Assembly: GCA_014804355.1 (NCBI GenBank) | Contig: JAAUZY010000060.1 | Coordinates: 1 to 64,000 of the forward strand | DNA from: Lachnospiraceae bacterium | GTDB lineage: Bacteria; Bacillota; Clostridia; Lachnospirales; Lachnospiraceae | Length of the DNA: 64,000 nucleotides | Direction: 5' to 3' | Part shown: piece by piece, positions 38,033-48,594 of the stretch | Numbering within the stretch: position 1 is the stretch's first letter | Layout of the letters: each line of letters begins with the position of its first letter | Made by a program: the position numbers and the translations under genes | The notes under the pieces: generated by a model | The model's input: only the letters and a program-made list of their open reading frames with translations | What the model was told of the DNA's origin: nothing | Databases searched by the model: none

Positions 38033-38468
38033 GCTGCAGGCTCTTTCGTCCTCTCTGCATCCTTTTCTTTACGGCATTCACGGTGATCCCCAGCATCCCG
38101 GCGATCTCCTCCGTCTTATAGCCTTCTATGTAGTGCAGATATATGACCGTTTTAAGCTTATCCGGCAGTTTCATCAATGCCGTCAGAACTTCGCTTTGCT
38201 CCGGCAGTTCACAGTAGGCCGAAACTTCCTCCAGACTCTCTGTGGGGTGCCGCATTCTTCCTCTGTGAACATCCCGGCAACGATTGGCCGCAACCTTGAT
38301 CAGCCACGCTTTCTCATGTTCCGCGCCGCGAAACTTCGGCGCATATTCTATGTATCTGCATAAGGTGTCCTGCACCGCATCCTGCGCGTCCTGCTCATTA
38401 CACAGCATTACCAGACAGATCCGAAATAACATATCCCCATATTCCGCGACAATCTCTTCCACCGACAT
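38019..38468 (-). CDS. ECF-type RNA polymerase sigma factor
   Basis: DMLFRICLVMLCNEQDAQDAVQDTLCRYIEY; LPDKLKTVIYLHYIEGYKTEEIAGMLGITVNAVKKRMQRGRKSLQLLLQ. Confidence 0.95.
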   Translation of the reverse strand: MSVEEIVAEYGDMLFRICLVMLCNEQDAQDAVQDTLCRYIEYAPKFRGAEHEKAWLIKVAANRCRDVHRGRMRHPTESLEEVSAYCELPEQSEVLTALMKLPDKLKTVIYLHYIEGYKTEEIAGMLGITVNAVKKRMQRGRKSLQLLLQ

Positions 38469-38639
38469 ATCTTCCTGTCACCTCCTACATTAATAACACG
38501 CACACGCGGGCGAAATGGTGCCATATGATTATTAAAAAAATGTAACTGTTCTGAACACTTCCAAAAAATTATCTTGCTAAACCCTCCCCATCTATGCTAT
38601 AATACAAGTCGGCGGTTTCAAATACCTGCTGCAATACAT

Positions 38640-38710
38640 AGGGGCATAGTTCAAAGGTAGAACAGTGGTCTCCAAAACCATCGATGTGGGTTCGATTCCT
38701 ACTGCCCCTG
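38640..38710 (+). tRNA. tRNA-Trp (CCA)
   Basis: Acceptor AGGGGCA/TGCCCCT, anticodon loop CTCCAAA with CCA, T-arm GGGTTCGATTCC. Confidence 0.96.
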
Positions 38711-38716
38711 CTATCA

Positions 38717-38745
38717 CCCGTGAGTTACCGCTCACGGGATTTTTT
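38717..38745 (+). terminator. Intrinsic terminator after tRNA-Trp
   Basis: CCCGTGAG-TTACCG-CTCACGGG followed by ATTTTTT. Confidence 0.9.
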
Positions 38746-38799
38746 GTTTCGGGCGAACAATTTCCTATATTCAATGAACTGAGAAAGGATTTCCATGTC

Positions 38800-39300
38800 A
38801 TGAAGAAAACTGTCACACTGCTCGCATCCATCGGCCTGACCTTCAGCCTGCTCACAGGCTGCGGTGAAAGTACGCCTTTGCTCTCCGCAGTGGATTATGA
38901 ATTGGATTTAGAGACGACTACGACAAATCGAGGGGTATCTGTCGGAGACACCCCTGAATCTTTTCTGACCGCTTACGGCGAATATAGAATTTTTACTTCT
39001 GTAGACGGCGGCGCATATCAGGCTCTTCCCACGGAGGAGATTCCATTTGATTCCGATATCGTTACCTTACTGCCGTCTTTTTTCATTGACGGACTGTCTG
39101 TTGACCCCGATGTCTTCTGTGAGGAAAATGAGATCGAGAAAGCCGATCTTCTCACTTTCCTGACTTCCGAGGACTATCTTAAGTCCCATACGGTAGTCTA
39201 CTACTATCTGGCTTTTACATGGGAAAACGGTTCCATCATAGACATCGCTTCCCAATTTATGGATTTCAACGCGGATGCTGCTTACTATACGGCAAACTGA
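38800..39300 (+). CDS. Hypothetical lipoprotein (166 aa)
   Basis: MKKTVTLLASIGLTFSLLTGCGES lipobox; the track start (38665) lies inside the tRNA and is not used. Confidence 0.8.
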   Translation: MKKTVTLLASIGLTFSLLTGCGESTPLLSAVDYELDLETTTTNRGVSVGDTPESFLTAYGEYRIFTSVDGGAYQALPTEEIPFDSDIVTLLPSFFIDGLSVDPDVFCEENEIEKADLLTFLTSEDYLKSHTVVYYYLAFTWENGSIIDIASQFMDFNADAAYYTAN

Positions 39301-41042
39301 CTCTGATACAGCGTCGCATAGAATCCGTTCTGCGCAAGCAGTGTCTCATGATTACCCTGTTCTATAATATTTCCGTCCTTCATCACAAGGATCACGTCCG
39401 CCTCGCGGATCGTGGACAGTCTGTGTGCCACGATGAAACTGGTTCTGCCCTGCATCATGGTTGCAAAGGCTTTCTGTATTCTGATCTCCGTTCTCGTATC
39501 AATGGAAGACGTCGCCTCATCCAGAATCAGCATAGGCGGCAGGCACAGCATAACTCTCGTAATGCACAGAAGCTGTTTCTGTCCCTGGGAGAGACTGCCT
39601 CCATCTTCGCCGATCACCGTGTCATACCCCTGCGGCAGACGCTTGATAAAGCTGTGGGCATGGGACGCTTTCGCAGCGGCAATGATCTCTTCCTGCGTCG
39701 CCTCCGGTTTGCCCATCACAATGTTGTCTCTGATCGTTCCTGATTTCAGCCATGTCTCCTGCAGCACCATGCCGTAATTATCCCTCAGACTGCTTCTGGT
39801 CACATCACGGATATCCTGATCATCCACGCAGATCTTACCGGACTGCACATCGTAGAAGCGCATCAGCAGATTGATGACCGTGGTCTTGCCGCAGCCCGTG
39901 GGCCCGACGATCGCCACTCGCTGTCCCGCCCGCACCGACAGATTAAAGTCTGTTATCAGTTTCTTATCCGGCACATAGGAGAAGTCAACATGCTGCAGGT
40001 CCACTCTGCCATCCACGTTCTCCAAAACGACCGCTCCCTCACTGTCCAGAACCTGCGGCTCCTCCTCGATCAGCTCGAAGATTCTCGCCGCACAGGCAAG
40101 GGCGTTCTGCAGTTCCGTTACCACACCCGATATCTCATTAAAAGGTTTGGTGTACTGATTCGCATAAGTTAAGAAGCAGGACAACTGTCCCACACTGATC
40201 CCGCCTTTAATCGCAAAGACCGCACCCGTCACCGCCACACCCGCATAGACCAGATTGTTAACGAATCTCGTGGCCGGATTGGTGATCGACGAATAGAAGA
40301 TCGCCTTCAAGGAACATTTTCCTAATCTGTCGTTGATCTCGTCAAATTCTTCCAGCGCCTCATCCTCATGGGAAAAAGCCTGCACCACCTTCTGGTTGCC
40401 GATCATCTCCTCGATCAGCGCAGTCTGCTCTCCCCGTGTCTGGGACTGTACATGGAACATGGTATAAGTTTTCTTCGCGATAAAAGCCGCCACCAGGAAA
40501 GATAACGGCGTAATAAGCACCACCACGCCCGTGATGCCCACATTGACACTGAGCATGAATCCCAGCGTACCGAGGATCGTGATGACTCCCGTGAAGAACT
40601 GGGTAAATCCCATCAGCAGACCGTCCGAGAACTGATCCACATCGGCGATGACCCGGCTCACCACTTCGCCGTAAGAATGTCCGTCGATATACTTAAGCGG
40701 CAGAATCTCGATCTTGCGAAAAGCCTCGTCCCTGATATCCTGCACGATGCGATAAGCCATCTTGTTATTGCAGACATTCATAACCCACTGAGCCGCCGCC
40801 GTAACGGCGATCACCACTGCCATCTTCTGCAGAATCTGAAATACGCCCGCAAAATCTACCATTCCCTTATCCAGAATCAGATCGATGACCCTTCCGGTCA
40901 ATATCGGCAAATAGAGTGTCAACGTCACGGTAACTGCCGCCATCACAATGGACAGCGCCAGATAGATCCAATATTTCCTGATATAATGTAACACTTTCAC
41001 AAGAGTCGCCTTCTGACTGCCCTTTCCTTCTCCTGCTGCCAT
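39285..41042 (-). CDS. ABC exporter, ATPase/permease fusion (second of pair)
   Basis: TM domain plus GPTGCGKTTVINLLMRFY, LSQGQKQLLCITR, MLILDEATSSIDTRTE. Confidence 0.96.
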   Translation of the reverse strand: MAAGEGKGSQKATLVKVLHYIRKYWIYLALSIVMAAVTVTLTLYLPILTGRVIDLILDKGMVDFAGVFQILQKMAVVIAVTAAAQWVMNVCNNKMAYRIVQDIRDEAFRKIEILPLKYIDGHSYGEVVSRVIADVDQFSDGLLMGFTQFFTGVITILGTLGFMLSVNVGITGVVVLITPLSFLVAAFIAKKTYTMFHVQSQTRGEQTALIEEMIGNQKVVQAFSHEDEALEEFDEINDRLGKCSLKAIFYSSITNPATRFVNNLVYAGVAVTGAVFAIKGGISVGQLSCFLTYANQYTKPFNEISGVVTELQNALACAARIFELIEEEPQVLDSEGAVVLENVDGRVDLQHVDFSYVPDKKLITDFNLSVRAGQRVAIVGPTGCGKTTVINLLMRFYDVQSGKICVDDQDIRDVTRSSLRDNYGMVLQETWLKSGTIRDNIVMGKPEATQEEIIAAAKASHAHSFIKRLPQGYDTVIGEDGGSLSQGQKQLLCITRVMLCLPPMLILDEATSSIDTRTEIRIQKAFATMMQGRTSFIVAHRLSTIREADVILVMKDGNIIEQGNHETLLAQNGFYATLYQSQFAV

Positions 41043-41044
41043 AT

Positions 41045-42826
41045 CTACGCCTCCTTCTCCTTAGAATACTGTGAATAGTATATCTCCTGATAAACGCTGC
41101 ACCTCGCAAGCAGCTCGTCATGCGTACCGATATCCGCTACTTCCCCGTCCTCCAGCACGATGATCTGATCCGCATGGCGGATGGAGGATGCCCGCTGCGA
41201 CACGATAAAGACCGTCATATCTCCTTCCATGTTCCGGATCGACTGTCGAAGCGCCGCATCCGTAGCATAGTCCAGCGCCGACGCACTGTCGTCCAGAATC
41301 AGAATGTCGGGTCTTCCCACAAGCGCCCTTGCTATGGTCAGACGCTGCCTCTGTCCGCCTGACAGGTTCCTTCCCGACTGCGCCACGGGTGCATCCAGCT
41401 TTCCTTCCTTCTGCTCTACGAATTCCTTAGCCTGTGCGGTCTCTACCGCCTGCCACAGCTCTTCCTCCGTGGCATCCTGCTTGCCCCACAGCAGATTGTC
41501 TCTGATCGTCCCTTGGAACAGAACCGCCTTCTGAGGCACGATACCCACTTTCTGACGCAGCTCTTCCATTGTATATTCCCGCACATCCCTGCCTTCTACT
41601 CTGACGCACCCCTGTGTGGCGTCATAGAATCGCGGAATCATATGCACGAGGGAAGATTTTCCCGATCCCGTTCCGCCGATGATTCCTACCGTCTCTCCTT
41701 TTTTCACACGGAAATCCAGATCTGACAAGGATTCCGCACCCGCCCCGGCGTACATTAAGTGTACATGGTCAAATTCTACTATATAATCTGCCGCCTGCTG
41801 CCTCGCCACCGCTTTGCCGTCCTCTGCCAGCATACCGCTTTCGGACTGAACCGTATCGGTCAATTTCTGTGCCCACTCCATACTGGACTCAATCTCGAAC
41901 ACGCCCTGTATCCGGTTGGCACAGGCAAGCGCCTTTGTGATCGTGATGATCAGATTCGCCAGCTTGACCAGCTCGATCAGGATCTGTGACATATAATTGA
42001 CTAACGCCACCACCTGACCCTGTGTGATCGTTCCCTCGTCTACCCGCACCGCTCCGGTATACAGCAATATAATGGTTGCGGCATTGATGATAATATAGGT
42101 GACCGGATTAGTCAACGCAGATAATTTCCCGACGAAAAGCTGCATATGCGCTAACGCGCTGTTCTTTTCCTCGAAGGCGTCGATCTCCTCCTGCTCCTTG
42201 TTAAAAGCACGTATCACACGCGCTCCCGTAAGATTCTCCCTTGTGGCTCCCAGCACGCTGTCCAGCCCTGCCTGCACTTTCTTATACATGGGCATGGTCA
42301 GCATCATAATGCCGAAGACTACCACGGATAACAGCGGAATCGTTACGACAAAGATAAACGCTGCCTTCACATCTATGGTAAATGCCATGATCATAGCGCC
42401 GAAGACAATAAACGGCGACCGCAGGAAGAGACGCAGTACCATATTGACTCCGTTCTGCGCCTGATTCACATCGGAGGTCATACGCGTGATCATCGTGGAA
42501 GTTCCCAGCGTATCGATCTCCGTAAAAGAAAGTCCCTGAATGTGTTCAAATAACGCATGTTTCAGTTTCGTGGAGAATCCCACTGCCGCCTTGGCCGCAT
42601 AATACTGCGCCGTGATGGAACAGACCAGCCCGATCACGCCAAGCGATATGAGCAGCCCGCCCATACGCAGCACATAAGGAACATCGCTGCCGCCGATACC
42701 CTGGTCAATGATCGCCGCCATAACAAGCGGTACAAACAGCTCAAATGTCGCCTCCAACATTTTAAAAAGAGGCGCCAGAACTGTCTCCTTCTTATAATCA
42801 TTTAAATAAACCAATAGCTTCTTCAT
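41045..42826 (-). CDS. ABC exporter, ATPase/permease fusion (first of pair)
   Basis: TM domain plus IIGGTGSGKSSLVHMIPRFYD, NLSGGQRQRLTIARAL, ILILDDSASALD. Confidence 0.96.
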   Translation of the reverse strand: MKKLLVYLNDYKKETVLAPLFKMLEATFELFVPLVMAAIIDQGIGGSDVPYVLRMGGLLISLGVIGLVCSITAQYYAAKAAVGFSTKLKHALFEHIQGLSFTEIDTLGTSTMITRMTSDVNQAQNGVNMVLRLFLRSPFIVFGAMIMAFTIDVKAAFIFVVTIPLLSVVVFGIMMLTMPMYKKVQAGLDSVLGATRENLTGARVIRAFNKEQEEIDAFEEKNSALAHMQLFVGKLSALTNPVTYIIINAATIILLYTGAVRVDEGTITQGQVVALVNYMSQILIELVKLANLIITITKALACANRIQGVFEIESSMEWAQKLTDTVQSESGMLAEDGKAVARQQAADYIVEFDHVHLMYAGAGAESLSDLDFRVKKGETVGIIGGTGSGKSSLVHMIPRFYDATQGCVRVEGRDVREYTMEELRQKVGIVPQKAVLFQGTIRDNLLWGKQDATEEELWQAVETAQAKEFVEQKEGKLDAPVAQSGRNLSGGQRQRLTIARALVGRPDILILDDSASALDYATDAALRQSIRNMEGDMTVFIVSQRASSIRHADQIIVLEDGEVADIGTHDELLARCSVYQEIYYSQYSKEKEA

Positions 42827-42923
42827 GTCGTCATGACCTCTCTGTTATCAATTACTGTGCCCGGACACTCCGGACTGTTATTCTCCGATACAAAAATAAG
42901 GCACACATTCTGCTTACGCGCAC

Positions 42924-42958
42924 AGACAGCAGTCGGGCTTTTCCCCCGGCTGCTGTCT
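42924..42958. terminator. Hairpin between the LCP gene and the ABC operon
   Basis: AGACAGCAGtCGGG...CCCGGCTGCTGTCT. Confidence 0.7.
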
Positions 42959-42972
42959 TAGGTTTCCTGTTT

Positions 42973-44085
42973 TTATCTGTATTCTGCCGTCAACGACTCA
43001 ATTTCATCGCTGATACCGATCACTCGCTTAGACGGTTTATAGTCCGTCTCCGGATATAAGATGCTATGCAGTTCTATCACGTTCTCTTCCAGATCAATCG
43101 GAACGACACAGCTTCCTTTACTGCCTACGTTAACACCGACTCTGTTATCCTCAAAAGGAAATCCGTCGCTGGTGACTACGCTATAACCCGCTACACCGCC
43201 CAATACACTCAAGATATCATTCACGCCGAGAGAAGTCTCCACCTCCGGCAGTATTGCGTTAACCATATCAGTCAACTCGCCTACAGAAGCACGTTTTGCT
43301 TTCTCCATCATAGCCATCAGCACGTCTCTCTGCCGCTCTGCACGTCTGAAATCATCGCCCTTAGTATAGCGTATTCTGCAATAAGCCGTGGCCTGCATGC
43401 CGTTCAGGAGCTGTTTGCCGCTGTGTTCCACCGGTATATAATCCACGTTCAGCTCCTCCGCCATGGTCAGCTGATAATTATTCAAATGTGAGATCTCCGC
43501 ATTCGTGACCTCCATCTCGATGCCACCCAGTGCATTGACCGAATCGATCAATCCGCCGAATCCTACGGTCACATAATCGGTAATATCAAGATCCAGATTG
43601 GCATTCAACATACTGATCGCCTGTTCCGGCCCGCCCTGTGCATATGCCGCATTACATTTGTTGTAAGAATCATTGCCCAGATTCAGGAAAGTATCACGGA
43701 ATACGGATATCAGCTTGATCTCTTTCGTATCCTGATTGATACTCGCAATGATGATCGTATCGCTTCTGTTTCCCTTACCAAGGTCTCCGTTTCTGGAATC
43801 CACGCCGAACAGGGCGATATTATAATATCCTTTGACAGTCTGCTCCGTCTCCTCTGTCTGCTTGATCTCCGCAATCTCTTCATTGATCGTAATCTTTTCC
43901 TTATCGATCGTCTTGCGCTCGACTTCATCCGTCGTAGTTACCACTACATACATGACTCCGACTGCAATAAGGAGCAGACAGACCTCCACGATCAGAAGCG
44001 GAATATTCTTGATTCTGCGTGACTTTTTATCTGTCGGATTCTCATTCTGCTGCTCTTCCTGAGAATCCTGTACCTGCTTGTCCAT
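42973..44085 (-). CDS. LytR-CpsA-Psr family protein
   Basis: NIALFGVDSRNGDLGKGNRSDTIIIASINQDTKEIKLISVFRDTFLNLG; YCRIRYTKGDDFRRAERQRDVL. Confidence 0.95.
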   Translation of the reverse strand: MDKQVQDSQEEQQNENPTDKKSRRIKNIPLLIVEVCLLLIAVGVMYVVVTTTDEVERKTIDKEKITINEEIAEIKQTEETEQTVKGYYNIALFGVDSRNGDLGKGNRSDTIIIASINQDTKEIKLISVFRDTFLNLGNDSYNKCNAAYAQGGPEQAISMLNANLDLDITDYVTVGFGGLIDSVNALGGIEMEVTNAEISHLNNYQLTMAEELNVDYIPVEHSGKQLLNGMQATAYCRIRYTKGDDFRRAERQRDVLMAMMEKAKRASVGELTDMVNAILPEVETSLGVNDILSVLGGVAGYSVVTSDGFPFEDNRVGVNVGSKGSCVVPIDLEENVIELHSILYPETDYKPSKRVIGISDEIESLTAEYR

Positions 44086-44324
44086 AAGTGACTCCTTCGT
44101 CCGGGTTCACGGTAACACCCCTGTTTATCCCATAAGAACCCATAATTTGTTATCACATATCTATAGCACTATAACATATTTTATATATCCTATCACAAAA
44201 ATCCATATTTGGGTATACAAAAAACATAAAATATTAAATTTATTCATATTTTTGTTACATTTCTGTTACATTTATCCTAAAAAAACCGCGAAAGATCTCA
44301 TTCACTTTCCTAATTTCTATCTTG

Positions 44325-45707
44325 TCAGATCAAATCGATCGCATCCCGCACGGATCTCACTCCGATCATCTTCACTCCCGCTATGGGCTTCACCTGTTCG
44401 ATGCCGGATTTCGGTATAATACAAGTGGTAAATCCCAGCTTGGCAGCTTCCGCTACTCTCTGCCCTACCATGGAAACACCGCGTACCTCGCCGCTTAATC
44501 CGATCTCTCCGAAGGCAATGGTCCTATCGTCGATCACGCGGTTCTTGAAACTGGATACAATCGCCATGGCTATTCCCAGATCGATGGCCGGCTCTACGAT
44601 ACGGATTCCGCCGGTCAGATTCACATAGGCGTCGCAGTCGGACATCTGAAGATTCAGCCTTTTCTCCAATACCGCCATCAGAAGATTTACCCTGTTAAAA
44701 TCCGTGCCGATGGCCTGTCTCCTCGGAATGCCGAAATTACTGTGGCATACCAGCGCCTGAATCTCTAAAAGAATCGGTCTTGTCCCTTCCATGGAACATG
44801 ACACGACGGAGCCGCTTGCACCCTCCGGTCTGCCGCTCAACATAAACTCCGAAGGATTTTTGACCTCAATCAGTCCTTCCTCCTTCATCTCAAACACACC
44901 GATCTCATTGGTGGATCCGAAACGGTTCTTCACTCCGCGCAGAATGCGGTAGGAAGCATGTCTGTCTCCCTCGAAATAGAGCACCGTATCCACCATATGC
45001 TCCAGCACTCTCGGACCCGCTACCGTTCCCTCTTTCGTCACATGTCCCACGATAAAGACGGATACGTTAAGTCCTTTGGCAAGCTGTAACAGAATATTTG
45101 TGGATTCCCGCACCTGCGACACACTTCCGGGTGCGGACGATATTTCCTCATGATACATTGTCTGGATAGAATCGATAATCGTGATATCGGGCATGACACT
45201 GCGGATCGTCCGCTCCACGACTTCAAGACTCGTCTCACACAGCAAGAGCAGATTGTCCGAGAAATCTCCCAGCCTGTTGGCCCTTAACTTGATCTGCCGC
45301 AGGGATTCCTCCCCGGAAATATACAGAACCTTCCTCCCGTCAGCCGCCATCATCCGGCATACCTGCAATAGCAGCGTGGATTTACCGATACCGGGATCGC
45401 CTCCCACCAACGTAAGCGAGCCGGGCACGATACCGCCGCCCAGCACTCTGTCCAGTTCCGCTATGCGGGTTTGCATACGTTCTTCTTCCTGTATGCTCAC
45501 CTCCGACAGATTAGAAGGCTCCGCCGCCTTTACGCCACGCACCGCACCGCCTCCGATGCCGCGGGATGCGCCGCCGGTTCTTGCCGGTACCTTCTCCTCC
45601 ACCATACTGTTCCACTCTTTGCAGGCGGGACACTGTCCGACCCACTTAGAAGATTCATGTCCGCAATTCTGACAGTAAAACACTGTCCCTGTCTTGCTCT
45701 TAGCCAT
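44325..45707 (-). CDS. radA: DNA repair protein RadA
   Basis: Zinc finger CQNCGHESSKWVGQCPAC, GGDPGIGKSTLLLQV, KNRFGSTNEIGVFEM, Lon-like C-terminus. Confidence 0.98.
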   Translation of the reverse strand: MAKSKTGTVFYCQNCGHESSKWVGQCPACKEWNSMVEEKVPARTGGASRGIGGGAVRGVKAAEPSNLSEVSIQEEERMQTRIAELDRVLGGGIVPGSLTLVGGDPGIGKSTLLLQVCRMMAADGRKVLYISGEESLRQIKLRANRLGDFSDNLLLLCETSLEVVERTIRSVMPDITIIDSIQTMYHEEISSAPGSVSQVRESTNILLQLAKGLNVSVFIVGHVTKEGTVAGPRVLEHMVDTVLYFEGDRHASYRILRGVKNRFGSTNEIGVFEMKEEGLIEVKNPSEFMLSGRPEGASGSVVSCSMEGTRPILLEIQALVCHSNFGIPRRQAIGTDFNRVNLLMAVLEKRLNLQMSDCDAYVNLTGGIRIVEPAIDLGIAMAIVSSFKNRVIDDRTIAFGEIGLSGEVRGVSMVGQRVAEAAKLGFTTCIIPKSGIEQVKPIAGVKMIGVRSVRDAIDLI

Positions 45708-46116
45708 TCTTCACAATCTTAACCGCGATCTCACCTGCATGCTCCAGCTCCACGCTGATGCTCAGCTTGCCGCTCAAGTTCGTCTTCATCTTACCGATAT
45801 TCGTATCCCCTACGGTAACGCTGTACTCCGTATCCTCTTCCAGTCCGACGGTGATCTGTGTATCCTCGTCTGCCTCCACGGTGAAAGTAACGCCGTCCTC
45901 CGTCTCCTTAAAATCGATCACGCTCGTTCCGGGCTGTGACTCATAGGCGAACATGCCGTTCTTCTCCAGTTTCGTCAGTTCCTTATAAGTCTTAACCTTA
46001 TATAAGTCACCGCCGTGTTCGTAATTCTCCAGCTTTGCTTTCGTCTCCAGCTTATAATTGCCGAAGCTGATCGCTCCGTTCTCCTCTGTTCGCAGTAATT
46101 CCTCTACTACAGCCAT
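45700..46116 (-). CDS. Hypothetical protein (138 aa)
   Basis: ORF between clpC and radA with overlapping junction; family not recognised. Confidence 0.7.
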   Translation of the reverse strand: MAVVEELLRTEENGAISFGNYKLETKAKLENYEHGGDLYKVKTYKELTKLEKNGMFAYESQPGTSVIDFKETEDGVTFTVEADEDTQITVGLEEDTEYSVTVGDTNIGKMKTNLSGKLSISVELEHAGEIAVKIVKNG

Positions 46117-46143
46117 TGTCTTCTCCTCCTAAGTCCTTGCCTT

Positions 46144-48594
46144 TTATTTATCATCGCGTACGGTAAATACGATTTTCTTATTCTTAAGCCCGGCCGAAAC
46201 CCGATCGCCCTGTTTGACACTGCCCCGAAGTATCTCTTCCGCCAGTGCGTCCTCGATCTCCGACTGTATGGCACGCTTCATGGGTCTTGCGCCCATCTTG
46301 GCATCCATATGCTTCTCGATCAGCCAATCCTTGACGGACGGTGTAATGACAAGCTCGATCTCCATCTGCTCTCTGCACCGTTTCACCAGATTCTGCGCAA
46401 GCAGTGTGACGATCTTCTTCATATCCTCTCTCTGCAGCGGATGGAATACCATGATCTCATCAATACGATTGATGAATTCCGGTTTGAAAAGACGCTTCAC
46501 CTCTTCCATCACACCCGACTTCATCTTATCATAATCCTGCTCTTTCGTCGTCTGTGCACCAAAACCGAGATTCTTAGGATCAATGATCCTCTGTGCTCCC
46601 GCATTGGAAGTCATAATCAGGATAGTGTTCTTGAAGCTGACCTTCCTGCCCTTGGAATCGGTGATATGTCCGTCATCCAATACCTGCAAAAGCACATTGA
46701 ATACATCCGGATGTGCCTTCTCGATTTCATCGAAAAGTACGACAGAATACGGATTTCTCCGCACCTTCTCCGACAACTGACCGCCATCCTCAAAGCCCAC
46801 GTATCCCGGCGGCGAGCCAATCATCTTGGACACGGAATGCCCTTCCATATATTCCGACATATCTACACGGATCAACGCATTTTCCGAACCAAACATCGCT
46901 TCCGCCAGCGCCTTGCTTAACTCCGTCTTGCCCACGCCTGTAGGTCCCAGAAACAGGAATGAACCGATGGGGCGGTTGGGGTCCTGCAGCCCTACCCGTC
47001 CTCTTCTCATTGCCTTGGCGACAGCTGTCACTGCTTCCTCCTGTCCGATCACACGCTTGTGCAATATGGACTCCAGCTTTAACAGACGCTCACTCTCTTT
47101 CTCGGCCAGCTTCTTTACCGGAATCTTCGTCCAGAGCGCCACTACCTCCGCGATCTCATTCTCACCCACCACATAGGTGCGCTTCGCTTCTTCCTTCTCC
47201 ATGCGCTTGATGATCCGGTCATACTTCCTGATACAATCACTCTGCTTCTTCTTCAGCTCCGCCGCCTGCGTGAAAGCCTCCATGCGGATGGAACGCTCGA
47301 TCTGCAGATCGATCTTCTTGATCTCCTCCGAAAGTTCCCGCAGCTTATCCGGTTGTCCGGTCACGTTAAGACGCACAGCAGCAGCCGCCTCATCGATCAG
47401 ATCGATGGCTTTATCCGGCAGATTCCGGTCATTAATATATCTGTTGGAAAGCGCTACCGCAGCGCTGATCGCCTCCCCAGTAATCGTGACACGGTGGTGC
47501 TCCTCATATTTATGGGCGACACCCCGGAGGATGTTTTCAGCTTCCTCCACGGTAGGTTCCTCCACCGTCACAGGCTGGAATCTCCGTTCCAATGCCGCAT
47601 CTTTCTCCACATATTTACGATACTCCGCGATCGTGGTAGCCCCGATTAACTGAATCTCTCCCCTGGCCAGAGAAGGCTTCAGTATATTAGAGGCATCGAT
47701 AGCGCCCTCCGCGCCGCCCGCGCCGATGATCGTATGCATCTCATCGAGGAAAAGAACCACATTGCCATCCTCGATCACTTCCCGTATGACCTTCTTGATC
47801 CTCTCCTCAAATTCTCCTCTGTATTTACTTCCGGCTACCATACCGGACAAATCCAGTGTCAGTACCCTTTTATTCTGTACGGTAAAAGGCACGTCGCCTG
47901 TAACGATCCGTGCCGCCAATCCTTCTACCACGGCAGTCTTTCCTACGCCCGGTTCTCCAATCAGACAAGGATTGTTCTTGGTTCTGCGGCTTAAGATCTG
48001 AATCACCCGGGTAATCTCTTCTTCCCTGCCGATCACGGGGTCCAGCTTACCTTCTCTCGCCAGCGCCGTCAGATCACGGCTGTACTGATCCAACGTAGAA
48101 GTCGAGCCCTTCTTTTTGCCCTGCTTCTTCCCCAGATCTTCCTTATACAAAGCGCCGTCCTCGCCCATTGCCACCAGCACATCCACATACAGTTTCTGCA
48201 CGGAGATACCCATGGTGTTAAGCAGTCTGACCGCCACGTTCTCTCCCTCTTTTAACAGTGCCAGCAGAATATGCTCTGTGCCCGTCTTATCGCTGTGAAA
48301 ACGCTCCGCCTGCCTATGGGCTTCGTCCAGAATGCTCTGCGCCCGCGGAGAATAGCCGTCCCGCTCTGAAATCAGAACAGAACTCTCAGGCGCAATCAGA
48401 TCCTTGATCATCTCTTTCAACTGCACCACATCCACGCCGTTATTTTGTAAAACCGTGGCTGCAACCCCCGTATTCTCTCGCAGCAGGCCTAACAGGATAT
48501 GTTCGCTTCCCACATAGCTCTGCCTCAGACTTCTGGCTGCCCTCTCCGCAAGCATTAAAGCGGCTTTCGCCTTATCTGTAAATTGTGGCTGCAT
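46144..48594 (-). CDS. clpC: ATP-dependent Clp protease ATP-binding subunit ClpC
   Basis: Clp_N repeats, two AAA+ modules (GEPGVGKTAVVEGLA; GPTGVGKTELSKALAEAMFG), UVR-like middle segment. Confidence 0.97.
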   Translation of the reverse strand: MQPQFTDKAKAALMLAERAARSLRQSYVGSEHILLGLLRENTGVAATVLQNNGVDVVQLKEMIKDLIAPESSVLISERDGYSPRAQSILDEAHRQAERFHSDKTGTEHILLALLKEGENVAVRLLNTMGISVQKLYVDVLVAMGEDGALYKEDLGKKQGKKKGSTSTLDQYSRDLTALAREGKLDPVIGREEEITRVIQILSRRTKNNPCLIGEPGVGKTAVVEGLAARIVTGDVPFTVQNKRVLTLDLSGMVAGSKYRGEFEERIKKVIREVIEDGNVVLFLDEMHTIIGAGGAEGAIDASNILKPSLARGEIQLIGATTIAEYRKYVEKDAALERRFQPVTVEEPTVEEAENILRGVAHKYEEHHRVTITGEAISAAVALSNRYINDRNLPDKAIDLIDEAAAAVRLNVTGQPDKLRELSEEIKKIDLQIERSIRMEAFTQAAELKKKQSDCIRKYDRIIKRMEKEEAKRTYVVGENEIAEVVALWTKIPVKKLAEKESERLLKLESILHKRVIGQEEAVTAVAKAMRRGRVGLQDPNRPIGSFLFLGPTGVGKTELSKALAEAMFGSENALIRVDMSEYMEGHSVSKMIGSPPGYVGFEDGGQLSEKVRRNPYSVVLFDEIEKAHPDVFNVLLQVLDDGHITDSKGRKVSFKNTILIMTSNAGAQRIIDPKNLGFGAQTTKEQDYDKMKSGVMEEVKRLFKPEFINRIDEIMVFHPLQREDMKKIVTLLAQNLVKRCREQMEIELVITPSVKDWLIEKHMDAKMGARPMKRAIQSEIEDALAEEILRGSVKQGDRVSAGLKNKKIVFTVRDDK

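Noticed and set aside
38542-38560. GTAACTGTTCTGAACA as a third copy of the 29-bp repeat
   Set aside because: Only 10 nt match the repeat start; too short to call a copy.
38665-38799. N-terminal extension of the 211-aa ORF
   Set aside because: Overlaps the tRNA and its terminator; the lipoprotein signal begins at 38800.
38592-38855. 87-aa minus-strand ORF (AVGIEPTSMVLETTVLPLNYAPM)
   Set aside because: Antisense translation of tRNA-Trp; a common spurious ORF pattern.
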